Part shown: one piece after another, positions 42,674 through 53,210 of the stretch | Position numbering within the stretch: the stretch's first letter is position 1 | Layout of the letters: every line of letters begins with the position of its first letter | Position numbers and translations under genes: made by a program | Source: Echiichthys vipera | Lineage: Eukaryota > Chordata > Actinopteri > Perciformes > Trachinidae | Assembly (NCBI GenBank): GCA_963691815.1 | Contig: OY829652.1 | Location: forward strand, 34,663,473-34,727,472 | Direction: 5' to 3' | Length of the DNA stretch: 64,000 bases | Notes under the pieces: generated by a model | What the model saw: only the letters and a program-made list of their open reading frames with translations | Databases searched by the model: none | What the model was told of the DNA's origin: nothing

Positions 42674-45642
42674 TCAGGAGTTGAGGAGCTGGACAGCCCT
42701 GGGGATGAAGGTTGCTCTTCTCCTCTGTGTCCTGGAGCAGGGACAGCGAAGAGGGCGTCCTGAGGGGAGCCACTCAAACGCTGAGAAGAGAGCATGAGAG
42801 GGGTCCTGCATGATCCGACCAGCTGACCTGAGTGTCTGCTGCTCATGGATGGTCGACAGAGTTCTAACAGGAAGTCCAATGATCTTAGAGCAGACCGTGG
42901 CTATGCTCTGCAGGCGGTTTCTGTTCTGGAGGCTGGTGGAGTAGAACCAGCATGTGATGGAGAACGTAATGATGCTCTCGATGAAGGAGTAGTAAAAAGT
43001 CAGGAGGATGTTCTTGCTGACTCCAAAGGAATTGAGCTTCTTAAGGAGGTATTTCCGCTGCTGACATTTCCTGAGAATCTCCTCTGTGTTGGTGGAGAAT
43101 TTCAGCAGGCTGTTGAAGATGGTACCAAGGTACCTGTACTCCTCAACTGCTTCAACAGGCTGCCCGTGGATCATGGTGTTTGCTGATGCAGGCAGTTCCC
43201 TCTGCTTGTTGGAGAAGGTCACCACCATGTCTTTGGTTTTGTTGACATTCAGCTCCAGGCAGGAGCTGTCACACCACTCCACAAACTCCTGAAGAGCTAG
43301 TCTGTGATGAAGAGATGGGCAGAGACAGGAGGACGGTGTCGTCAGCGTACTTCACCAGATGGCAGTTAGGCTGTGTGGTTCTGCAGTCATCGGTGTAGAG
43401 GATGAAGAGCAGAGGTGAGAGCACACAGCCCTGAGGGGAGCCGGTTGAGGTGTGTTGGAGGTCGGAGAAGGTGCTGTTGACCAGGACTCCCTGTGAACGG
43501 TTGGTCAGGAAGTCCAGTATCCACAGGATTAGCTGTTGGTCCAGATGAAAGAGGGCTGAGAGTTTGTCAGCCAGGATGTGGGGCTGCATGGTGTTAAATG
43601 CAGAGGAGAAGTCTGCAAACAGGAGTCTGGCTGCGGTGTTGGGGCGCTCCACGTGTTTGTGAACAGTGTCTATTATGAATGTTTTTGCATCATCGACGCC
43701 CCTGCCAGCTCGATAAGCGAATTAGAGCGGGTCCATCTGGGAGTGGGTTTCCCTGATGATGTGTTGTTTTATGATCCTCTCCATGGCCTTCATCACAAGA
43801 GAGGTGAGGGCTACAGGCCGGAGGTCATTCAGACATTTGACGGCACTCTTCTTGGGGATGGAGATAACTGTTGAGTGTTTCCATTGCTGGGGGACTATGC
43901 TGCTGTCCATGGATCTTTGAAACAGGGTCTGAAACACGCCCCCTAGCTGCTCAGCACAGTGCTTCAGGACGCGGCCGCTGATGTTGTCTGGGCCAAGTGA
44001 GCTGTTCTCCCTTGTCTTCCTGAGGGCTTTCACCACGTCCTCTGCGCTGAAGGTGAAAGCTGCTGAGTCACTGGGCTTGAGCTTGGACATCGCTTCTTCC
44101 AGCTGGGTGGTGTTGTCCTGCTCGAACCTTGTGTAGAAAGAATTAAGGTCGTTGGGGAGAGATGAAGAGCTGCTGCCTGAAACCTGGATGGTTTTTCTGT
44201 TGCTGGCAGCAGTGTTCACAGCAGCCATGTTCTTGAGTCCCTGCCAGGCTGAGCGGAGGTTACCCTGCGTGAAGCACTCCTCCACTTTGTTCTTGAACTC
44301 CAGCTTGGCAGTTTTTATGGCATGCTTGACCTCTCTGTTGACCTCCTTTTTCTCTGTTTCGGAGCCGGTGAAGAAGACCCTTTTCTTCTTGTTGAGGATC
44401 TGCTTGAGCTCTTTGGTAATCCAAAGGGGTAGATAGTGGCCGTTTTGGAAGGGATGATGTTGTCCACACAGAAGGAGATGTACGATGACACAGTGTCCAC
44501 ATGTTCATTAATGTCATCAGAGGGGGCCAGGAGGTTGTCCCAGTCAGTGGATTCAAAGCATCCTTGGAGTGTGGTGATGCTTTTGTTCGTCCACTGCTTG
44601 ATGTTCTTGACAACTTTCTTCACCCTTCTCATGACAGAGATGTAAGCCGGAGCAAGCAGGATGGCATGGTGATCAGCAGAGCCCAGAGGGGGGAGGGCGA
44701 CAGATCTGTATGCGTCGGGTACTGAACCATAGCACTTGTCCAGTGTCTTCTCCTGGCGAGTGTGGCATGTGATATACTGTTGATAACCTTTTAATGATTT
44801 GTCCAGGGAGCAGTGGTTGAAATCACCCAAGATGAATTTGGGAGAGTCCGGTGAAATGTGGTCCAGTTTGTTTAAAGAGTCTGTGACGTGTTCAGTGGCT
44901 GTGACTGCGTTGGCTCTGGGGTGGATGTAAACCAGGATGACAAAGAGCTGGGGAAACTCTCTGGGTAAGTAGAAAGGGCGAAGGGAGACAGCCAGAAGCT
45001 CAATGTCCGGGGTGCACAGTTTCTCCCTCGCGACGATCGCTGAGCACCAGCATGTGTTTACATACAGACACACGCCGCCGCCATGTTGTTTACCGGTCAG
45101 CTCACTGTCTGGATCAAGTGTTAGAGGGGGGCCGAAGCCATCAACGTGCAGGGCATTGTCATCGTCGTTCTTTTTTAACCACGTCTCAGTGAAAGCAAGA
45201 ACCGAGGCAGTGTGTACTCATGCATGTGGTTAACGTTAGCTTGTAGCTCGTCCGTTTTATTCTGGAGGGATCTAACATTAGCTAGGACGATAGATGGAAG
45301 CGGCCGTTGTTTACAAGTCTCCCGTTTGAGCCTGGCCCTGATTCCGCTCTTTCTCTTCCCCCTTCTGGTTACCTTATTATTCTTGTGTGTGGACTTGTCA
45401 TGGCTGGTTGAGTTACTCCGCAGTAATTCCTTCGGTAGCAAGTCTACGGCGAAGGCGTGTAGAGGATGTAGTCCGAGCTGCAGTAGGGTCTCTCTGGAGT
45501 ACGTGTTCCGCTGGTCTTTGTTTCTGCTCGCCGTCACAAACTCCAGGAGAAACCACACTTGAAGAATGGCCATGAAAAACACGGGTATATCCATGCCGAG
45601 TGGAGAATTAAAGTGCCGGGTGAAATAGGAAAAGAAAAACAA
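42674..45642 (-). pseudogene. L2-type LINE ORF2 (endonuclease-reverse transcriptase)
   Basis: The pieces in order on minus are: an N terminus with VLANVRSLQNKTDELQANVN (45,642-45,175); an APE endonuclease (VYIHPRANAVTATE, KFILGDFNHCSLD, LGSADHHAILL; 45,073-44,440); a linker and fingers (44,420-43,722: SLGPDNISGRVLKHCAEQL, PVALTSLVMKAMERII); an in-frame TAA near 43,720; a palm with LFADFSSAFNTMQPH (motif A), STGSPQGCVLSPLLFILYTD and VKYADDTVLLSLP (motif C) at 43,652-43,290; and the C-terminal region (43,282-42,674) with LNVNKTKDMVVTF and VEEYRYLGTIFN. At least three frameshifts and one stop separate them. All catalytic blocks are visible but the protein cannot be made. Confidence 0.88.
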
Positions 45643-46385
45643 GGAGAAGAACTTCCGCGTTGTCCGGCAGTCATGGGGTTAACAGGGAGGTAAACAAAGA
45701 GAGCGTCACGAGGGGACGGGCGAGGAAAAAAAAGTCTGCTTCGTCTATATAACGTAGTTGAAAAGTTAGAAAACACACTCGGCGTGTGTGGCATGCAAAG
45801 GGTAAACCAAAAAGTAACAAATATATACATAATACAAGTAGATAAACGTAATAAATGCTAAATAACGCTAAAAGTTGCTCTGTGCTCCGACCGGTTGACC
45901 ACACGAGCAGTGACCCGGAACCGGAAGTCCCGGAAGATATCCAGCAAACTGTCAAAAAATACCCCTCATAGATGCGGTTCATATTTTTAAAACACATATA
46001 CAGCAGGAGAAAATGCGGTTGTGGGTCAATATATTTAATCAAATGGAAATTTATCTGTTCTGTGAGATGAGCGAGTGGAGACCATGACAGCACTTCAAAA
46101 CACGCTCTGTGTGGTGCAGAGACTGTATGGTTACAGGCAGGGGCAGGGCCCTTTTGCACGGAGAGCCACCCCCGCCTCGCAGTGGTCCAGGAGGATACTT
46201 TGAAGACATGAGTGCCTTACACTTCGTCTAAAATGAGCTCTATGCGAAGACACCTGTAGCACCACCACCTCTGCTAAAATCAACTGTGCCTGCAAAAAAA
46301 ATACTGGAAGTTATAAATAGTGTAAAATATCAGGAACTCAATATCGTGTATTGCCTGTTGAGCTGAGGGTCTTGTCACACCCTTG

Positions 46386-47399
46386 CCTAGTACTGTCTAG
46401 GAAAAATCAATGATTTACAGTTCATCTCAAATACAAATATGTAGCAGTCTTACAGAAATGGGTTGCTGCAATTTCATTTAATAGGTCAACAACAACATAA
46501 CTTTCATTGAACCATAAATGATCATCATAAATTGTGTGTAAGTGCAACATATAACATTTGCATACAAGTTATTTTTTCCAAATAAGTATTAACATAAGCT
46601 TCTGTAACTTGGGGGCATTTAGGTCCTTAGAAAAAACAATAAGAAGGACTGTAACGTTCCTTCAACCCACTGTGTATTGAACACAGTCTAAAGATCCGTT
46701 ATGATGGCTTGGATGTGTTGGACAGTGTAATCCAAGTCTCAGTGAGAGCAAGGAAGTCAAGGCAATGCTCGGTAGCAAAGCCAGGGACACAGCATAGCAA
46801 CTTCCGGTTACAGGGAAAAACATTCAGGGGAAAATGAACACCAGGATAGGCTATTTGGTGAAATGTTATTGTTACGGTTAACCTGTGAGTTTACAGAGTA
46901 TTTTCCAATTGGTTCCATCGCCTGATCAGCCAATCAGAATCAAGGAAAAAACTACCCGTTCTATAATTTTAATTTACTGCTGCACATTGAATGAGATGAA
47001 TGAAATGCAAAGGAGCACAGAGTGTCTTTTATACAATTAATTGCGAAACCAACAGCAAAACCTAGCTTAACTTTTAATGTTATCGAAGAAAGAGAAAGGT
47101 TCCCCCCTCCTCCCTAAAATGGTCTTTCCATGTTTTTTGTTTTGTTTTTACGATTAACACTTTATTCAATTTTGAAAACATGAAACAAGGACACTAAAGG
47201 AAAACCCATATAACTAACAACAGCAGACTAAGACAATTGACTAGCAAAAAAACTAACAATGCACTTTGTTTTTTTCAATTGTGTTTGAGCAATCGGTGAT
47301 GGTCTTCCCTGCAAACCCCCTACGTGTCCCCTATACTTTTAGAAACTATCATATGATTAGCGACTTTTGGGGGGGAAAATGTCCTCAGAACTTAATTAA
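46386..47399. other. Intron sequence with one small LINE remnant
   Basis: On minus, 46,800-46,690 reads like LINE endonuclease sequence (ATEHCLDFLALTETWIT-like), too short to place. The rest is AT-rich with no supported feature. Confidence 0.45.
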
Positions 47400-47900
47400 G
47401 GGTGCACTCACACTTGGCCCAGATGATTCCTGCCATGCTTGCAGTGATTGTCCTCCCCACCCTCTTACCCCATGGCCCAGAGCTGCTTATACTCACATTA
47501 TTCAAAATGATCCGAGCCGCGCCTCAGTTGGCTTCTTGCTTATACAGTATGTCATCACCCCTCACCCCCCATTTTTGAACATTTCATCCGACCAAAATTT
47601 GCAGTAAACACTCTACCTCCGCATCAGACCACCACGAACCGTTCAGCTGCATATTTTTAAATGTCTGTCGAGGGGACCAGTTGTATAAATAGACATCAGG
47701 ACTGCCTTCAATGCTCACGCTCATACACATGCGCATCCATGCTTTATTAAAGCCCACCTCTCTCAACCAGGCCGCGGCTGGTAAGCGTGCCGTGCCGTGC
47801 CGTGGGCTGGGTATGGTTGTACTCACATTGGTCAAACAAACTAAACTTTAACCGTGAAGCATGCTTGGGGCAAGGTACAAACGGACAGTGTGAGTGCATC
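47400..47900 (-). mobile_element. Harbinger-type MITE (family 1), diverged copy
   Basis: The termini GGGTGCACTCACAC and GTGTGAGTGCATCC are flanked by TAA (47,397-47,399) and TTA (47,901-47,903). The minus strand keeps the end of the Myb/SANT fragment (WWSDAEVECLLQI near 47,620-47,585). It lies in the last intron of the unknown host gene. Confidence 0.8.
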
Positions 47901-47924
47901 CTTAGATGATGGTACCTGCAGTCA

Positions 47925-47992
47925 AAATGCAATGAGCTCCTCAGAAGTCTCCTTCTTCCTGGAGAAAGTTCTGTGGTCAAAAGAGGGCTTCA
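47925..47992 (+). other. Possible small exon of the unknown host gene
   Basis: Between a cag (47,922-47,924) and a cag|gtctca, 68 bases are open in two frames, one reading SSSEVSFFLEKVLWSKEGF. The donor is poor. It may be an exon, a cryptic exon or chance. Confidence 0.25.
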
Positions 47993-48265
47993 GGTCTCAC
48001 TACTTACCGGAAACATTACAAAATCCTAAAACATACAGTTTTATAAATCATCAAAAAACTGACCCACAGTTAAGAGGCACAGACAGGGTAGGAGGGTTGG
48101 AATGTATGGACTAACTGAGTTTTGATCTTTTTCCTAATCCTGTAAACTGTTGTCACTGCTAATCTATAGTTAAAAGTTTTTTGTAAATCAAAATAATATT
48201 GCAGAAAGGGCAATTGAAGTGTATGGCAATGTTTAGTAACAAAATTACTTTTTGTTTGACTTCAG

Positions 48266-48400
48266 GTGAGGGCAGTCCAGATGAGACTTAACGAGTCCTT
48301 CTTTTTCAAGACAAAAGGAGGAGGACAGTCCCCTAGACCAGAGTCTCCACTGATGAAACTTGCTCAGGGCAGAGAGATGAAAAGTGTGAAGGGCCACTGA
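48266..48400 (+). CDS. Probable last coding exon of the unknown host gene
   Basis: A strong polypyrimidine-acceptor (tttttgtttgacttcag, ending 48,265) precedes 45 codons ending in TGA at 48,398-48,400. The encoded peptide begins VRAVQMRLNESFFFKTKG and continues with SPRPESPLMKLAQ, not transposon-like. The exon starts in phase 0, the same as the donor at 40,450, so the two join in frame (total about 554 residues). The motif QMRLNESFF resembles a PCNA-binding box but has one extra residue between the leucine and the aromatic pair. An additional exon in between cannot be excluded. Confidence 0.6.
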   Translation: MRAVQMRLNESFFFKTKGGGQSPRPESPLMKLAQGREMKSVKGH

Positions 48401-50780
48401 GGTCATATGAAAGAATGGAAATTACATGCTAGGTTTCCTGACACTAACTTGCAGTCAGTGGCTGCCACGTCCTTACTTTATGTTGCGAGTTTAAGTGTAT
48501 ACCACATGTATAGCATTGTTCACTGCTTTACCTTGTCGTCAGACAGCCCCGTTTAAGATGTTGGGAGAAAATAGTCATTATCCATGCGCTCTTCAAAGCC
48601 ACCAGACACCAAAGCAGCACGGGAGTTGCTGCTGCCTTGATTGGTTTGTTTGTGTTATTGTGTGACTTGAGTTTGAGTTTTAAATGGTTAGTTCAGATTC
48701 ACCAAAGTTACACAATAACAAACAAACTAACCAACTGAGGCAGCCATAAACCAGGACGACATTTTTTTTAAATGGAGTCTGGTGGCTTTGAACTATCCAT
48801 TGGTAAGGGTTGTCTGACTGCAGGGTAAATCAACTAAATACAGCATACACTTAACCTAATATTGATATTATTAGGTTGCTAAAATATGTTTAGCTGCCAC
48901 CCCCGTTTACTGTAGGTAATACACTGACTGTGGATAAGTACCTCATACACACACTTCAAAATAGTCAAACTATGCCTTTAATGTCTAAAATGGTATTTTA
49001 GCGGCTTTGGTTAAATAGTAGCAATGCATCAGATTTACAGTTAAATTCAACAGTTGATGCTGAAACTCAATCTGAACCTTGTGTTTGAGAGATATCAATC
49101 TTTGAATAGAAACGTGTGTTGTTACTGCAAGGACAGTCAGTCCCTTTATGATAGAGTAGAAATTTATGGAGAAAATCACATAATCCTCATCACATTAATG
49201 ATGATTTTGTGTATTGGTCCGTTTCCTACTGTTCCTAATGTTGTTGGTAAAGGGTTTTAAGTGTACATTTATTATGTTACTCCCTTATGTAATAGCTTTT
49301 GAATGTTCAAGTTGTGGTTCATAGTTTTGTCTGTTCTGCATGAGAGAAACTCTTATCGATTAAAGTTAACTTATTGTGTAGTACACGTGGTTTACTTCTA
49401 TGTAAGATATGTCTTTGAATTTCAAGTTTTTCCAAATCACACAATGGAGTTTCAATATTAAGTTATGCAGTATGCTTTTTATTCATTTCACCTTCATAGC
49501 AATGCACATCCGTCATTTGTCACATAACATACACAAAAAGGTTCCATTTCTGTTACAACAATGGCAATTACATAAAGGTTCAGAATTAACAAAATATGAC
49601 TTTGAGCTTCATTTACCAAACTTGTCAGGGGCTTGTTTTTTTTTTTGTTTTTTTTAGCTTTGTGACTGCACAATATTCTGTCTTTCAAGCAATCAGACAA
49701 CCACCATTGGAAAGAAAATAAATCTTTACATTTTGCGCCAGTTGTTAGGCAACTTAAAAAAAAACTTTTAACAACCAGTAAAAATGAACTCATAGTACCA
49801 CATTAACAATGGCTCAATTCCATTAAGTGTCCCAGTAAGCCATGTCAGTGAGTGCGTATGCTCAATACCAGAGCTCTGGTACAGGCTTCCTAAATAAAAT
49901 GCAGCCATTATTATTGTTATTAAAGCTGCAGTTGGTAACTTTCTATAAAAAATGCTGAAACTGTCACTATACCCTGACAGTACATAGAGACAGATGATCT
50001 TTGAAATAGAAATGTCACTCTATATCTCTCTGTGTGCTCCTAATGTCATCTACTCGTTCCACTGTGCCTGGCCGACAACCAATTAGAGTGGAGGAATCTC
50101 TGACAGTATCAATAGCGCTGATAAAACTGAGACTAGGCAGTTCTGATCAAATATGAATTAATATTCGGTTAATGTATTGCATATTTCTCACATAAAGGAT
50201 TTCAGAAACATATTTTAGTGTTCAGCTGTAAAATGTTTGTCCGGCTGGTGGGTGGGGCTTGGTTTTGTACCGGGTTTTTACCTGGTCACAAACTTTCCAA
50301 TTATATTTCAAATACTAAAATATGTTTCTGAAAATACACGATGAAAGAAATAGACAATACAGTTGCATAACACTGATGATACTCATGTTTTCGCTGCCTA
50401 GTTTCATAGTTTGATAGGACTTGGGAGCAGTTACTGACACTGCATCAGACTCCACTACTCTAAGTGATGGGTGGGAGCTAGCATTACCATTATGGGCACA
50501 CAGAGAGGGCTCTGGGAACACACAAGAACAGAAGATATGAATCAGAAATACTTTAATAATCCAAGGGAGAAAGATGGTGGTAAAGATACTTTACTTTTTC
50601 ACAGATCATCTTGTGCAATAGTGAGTTTCAGCAAATATGAAAAATACATATATTTTTTTACAGAAATTACCTACTTCAGCTTCAATTCCAATAATTATTG
50701 TCCTGCTTTGAAAAGTCAAAATGTCTGCGCAGAAGAGTATTCCTTTTAGCCTGCCCTTTCTAGTTCTCCCTCATGTCCTG
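48401..50780. other. Intergenic region between convergent genes
   Basis: It holds the 3' flank of the unknown gene and that of PIGY. An attaaa at about 49,359 could be a polyadenylation signal for the former. At 49,922 aagctgcagttggtaacttt resembles the start of a fish MITE, but no matching right end was found. No coding frames stand out. Confidence 0.45.
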
Positions 50781-50785
50781 CAATG

Positions 50786-50791
50786 TGTTTA
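50786..50791 (-). terminator. Candidate polyadenylation signal of PIGY
   Basis: Minus-strand AATAAA lies about 180 bases downstream of the PIGY stop. The hexamer is canonical and the position sensible. Confidence 0.55.
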
Positions 50792-50970
50792 TTTCCTTGG
50801 TATCTCAATCACATTCTAGTGTTTGTGGAGAAAGCAACATTTAATCTCCAATGTAGCTGTGCTGGTGTGATATTTGATGTCAAACCATTCCATATATACA
50901 CCAAAACATGATTTAAGTGTACTGAAGTCTTAAGGTGGATTTCCCTTTAACAGAACAGAATCAGAACAGC

Positions 50971-51183
50971 TTAGTTGTGTCTAAAAAGCTTGATCCCCAT
51001 CCAGCTCCAGAGGTGGAAGAAGACGTACACAGGGATGGTGACTGGCAGCAACAGGCTGTAGAAACACAGACTGTTGCTGCTTGTGCAGCCTTGAGGAAAG
51101 TTCTCATCCACTGCAGCAGAGTAGAACAAACCGAAGAGTGACAATATTGGAACTAGCCCCACCATAATAGACAGGGAGAACAT
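50971..51183 (-). CDS. PIGY: PIGY, subunit Y of the GPI-GlcNAc transferase
   Basis: PIGY is a small ER membrane subunit of the complex that transfers N-acetylglucosamine to phosphatidylinositol, the first step of GPI-anchor synthesis, and it associates with PIGA. The frame is complete: ATG at 51,183, 70 residues, stop at 50,973-50,971. Two hydrophobic segments (about 4-24 and 40-60) flank a conserved loop, VDENFPQGCTSSNSLCFYS, and the C terminus WSWMGIKLFRHN is nearly unchanged from mammals. Length matches the family (about 71). It lies about 250 bases downstream of the last PYURF codon on the same strand. In mammals both proteins are made from one transcript, PIGY from the downstream frame, and the layout here is the same. 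Confidence 0.95.
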   Translation of the reverse strand: MFSLSIMVGLVPILSLFGLFYSAAVDENFPQGCTSSNSLCFYSLLLPVTIPVYVFFHLWSWMGIKLFRHN

Positions 51184-51432
51184 AATTGTAGATGGGTTCT
51201 GATACAGGGAACTTTTGGAGTAAATGAATACCTCTGGTGATTTATTACATGCAATTTTACCCAGGTGACTAGAATGCAGGTTAGGTTCTCACTGTGACAC
51301 AACACAATCTGGCATTTGAGCTGAGCAGGATCCAGTTACAGTGTAACATTGTCTCATTCAGTACAAAAACCCTAAAAACACAACAGTGTTATGTCTGTTA
51401 GTATGGGTCAGCCGGAGGTGTTGTGATGGAGT

Positions 51433-51577
51433 CTACCCTTGTGTGGTTGTGGTTGAGGAATCTGTGTCTTTCCGTATAAATCTGGCTTCCTGAGGGATCA
51501 TGTTGGGGATGCCATCAATGATGGGATACGCAATACCAAGTTCCTCGTTGATCAGCTCATCGGTCTTATTCTTGTAC
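51433..51577 (-). CDS. PYURF: PYURF (PREY), last coding exon
   Basis: PYURF is a Trm112-like small protein; the mammalian protein supports mitochondrial methyltransferases. The exon starts after a ccctccacag acceptor (minus strand) at 51,577 with a split codon, reads YKNKTDELINEELGIAYPII followed by DGIPNMIPQEARF, and stops at 51,435-51,433. The ELINEELGIAYPIIDGIPNM block is the conserved C-terminal half of the Trm112-like fold. The N-terminal exon with the CPLSKK-type motif was not found in this window and may lie beyond the transposons to the right. The intron contains the hAT element at 51,706-52,640. Confidence 0.92.
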
Positions 51578-51705
51578 CTGTGGAGGGACAAGAGCAATAT
51601 CAAAATTATTTTTCAGTGTATATTTACTATATGAAAGCTGAGGAACTATGATACACAGGATGGCAAGTGGAAGCTGAACCCATCTTTCCCTCGACATCTC
51701 CAAAC

Positions 51706-52640
51706 CAGTGGCGATTGCTCAAAAAACCTGCAAGGGAGGTTTCCCCTAAAATGTCACCAAAATAAAAGTGGTCAAATATGTACTGCTGTTTGTACTTTTT
51801 ATTGACTAAATACGTACTAAAAAGACTTCATCTTCTGTTCAGAATCAGCTTCTTATCACAGGTAACCAGCCCAACTTCCTTCTCATTCATCCACAGTGCT
51901 TTACACAGTAGCTACTACTTCAATGGGGAAGCGTAGAGCGGGTTGTTCAACTGCAGCCAAACTAGACGGTCATTGGATAAATGCTGGGCTTTGTCCAGAC
52001 CATCGGACGCTCAGTGTCTCTGGGGGTCTATGGGACAGTGGGCTGGCTTGGACGCTTGGCTTCTGCATGATGATTGGATGAGCTGTCTGAGGCGGAATTA
52101 TTTTTTGATTGACAGCTAAATGAACGAATCAACAATCTTAAAAAAAAAAAAAAAAAAAATTTCATTCCGTTGTTCTGAACCGATCCGGAGACTTTACCGA
52201 TCCCCAGCGTTGTGTTTGCCTACTCTGTTCTGTCACTCTGCGGTTTATTTCCCCAACGAGCAGCGGCAGCTGAAGAGCTCCCCCCGTCAGTCACACTCAC
52301 ACTCACAGGCGGTCACACTTCACAGTAGCCTGGCGCAGCAGCTCCAACTGGGCCAAGGCCGTTTAAGCAGCCTAGCTCTGCTGCCATTGAGAGGACACTG
52401 GTCAAGTCCATGGAAAAGATGTCTAGTTGGTACGACAAGGTCACAGATCATTTTCTTGAAAAGGAACGAAGGGTAGAATTCAATTCAATTTTATTTATAG
52501 AGCCAAATCATAACAAAAGGACACTTTACAGACTATGTATAGATTATTTAATCTAATAATTTACATTTAAATAAACAAACACATTAATGATGTAGGGCGG
52601 AAAAATTAGCTTCCCCTTCTTTAAAGACCAAGCGCCACTG
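51706..52640 (+). mobile_element. hAT element, internally deleted
   Basis: It starts CAGTGGCGATTG and ends CAAGCGCCACTG, inverted termini of the hAT type, and is flanked by a perfect 8-bp duplication CTCCAAAC (51,698-51,705 and 52,641-52,648). Near 52,408-52,480 the plus strand reads MEKMSSWYDKVTDHFLEKER, resembling the N terminus of ZMYM-like hAT transposase proteins as I recall them. A later repeat tail with (AATTC)n is inserted at about 52,487-52,550. It lies about 130 bases upstream of the PYURF exon. Confidence 0.9.
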
Positions 52641-52870
52641 CTCCAAACTTCACATGATGAGGGACCGCCCCTGAACACACTAGACCCCATGTGGTGACTG
52701 CCCCCTGGTGGATGAACCATAAACTTATATCTTCATGCTTTGTCCGATTTGCTCCAAAATTCACGTGTGATGAGGGACCCCCCCTGAATGCACCCATCCA
52801 CAACTGCTTAGCGCAACCTGGTGGATGAACAATCATTGCATTTTTTCTCCCTTCTCGCTTCACGAAATAG
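52641..52870. repeat. Two-unit tandem of about 120 bases
   Basis: Blocks tccaaacttcacatgatgag and ccaaaattcacgtgtgatga, each followed by ggaccgcccctgaa or ggaccccccctgaa and ctggtggatgaac, occur twice. Confidence 0.7.
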
Positions 52871-53210
52871 GGTGCACTGTGCCTTGCCGCTGCGGCCAGG
52901 GCGTCACTGTTTTTCCCCCTCCATATCAGCTTCAAAAGTAAATAACTCAATAAATCCCAAACTCATTCTCTGAACAAGCGATGCAGTAAACGTGGTAATG
53001 CATCTAGAGCCATCTTTATTTCAAGATTACCACTTTGATCGTGCTGACGTGTTACGGTGACATACGTAATTTCCGGTGCTTGTGTGTTGGTCACTAGTTC
53101 TACTCAAGCACTCAGAGCTCTCCTTCTTTCAGCTGCTTTCTCGCTAATGCCATGGTGTTAAACGTTACACGCCGTTAGCCACTTTAGCATAGCAGTTAGC
53201 TTCATGGCTG

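Larger units (their letters stand above)
42058..45940 (-). mobile_element. Almost complete L2-type LINE in the intron
   Basis: On minus it spans a 5' UTR (from about 45,940), one long coding region for endonuclease plus reverse transcriptase in several broken frames, a 3' UTR with G/C-rich and 40-base tandem repeats, and a terminal (GAATT)n tail at 42,058-42,085. Nearly the whole protein can be followed, so this is the least truncated L2-type copy in the window. It lies antisense to the host gene whose intron it occupies. Confidence 0.88.

Noticed and set aside
42498..42797. Pro-rich and Gly-rich frames on both strands
   Set aside because: They are products of the G-rich minisatellite in the LINE 3' UTR.
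45671..46159. 162-codon minus-strand frame
   Set aside because: It covers the LINE 5' UTR and flank, with no domain and no link to the LINE coding frame.
41151..46385. One DNA transposon interrupted by the LINE
   Set aside because: The matching inverted strings are about 10 bases and flanking duplications do not agree.
49922..50640. Bounded MITE starting aagctgcagttggtaacttt
   Set aside because: No inverted right end or target duplication could be found.
52120..52476. 118-codon frame as PYURF exon 1 or a host gene
   Set aside because: It is on the wrong strand and inside the hAT element delimited by 8-bp duplications.
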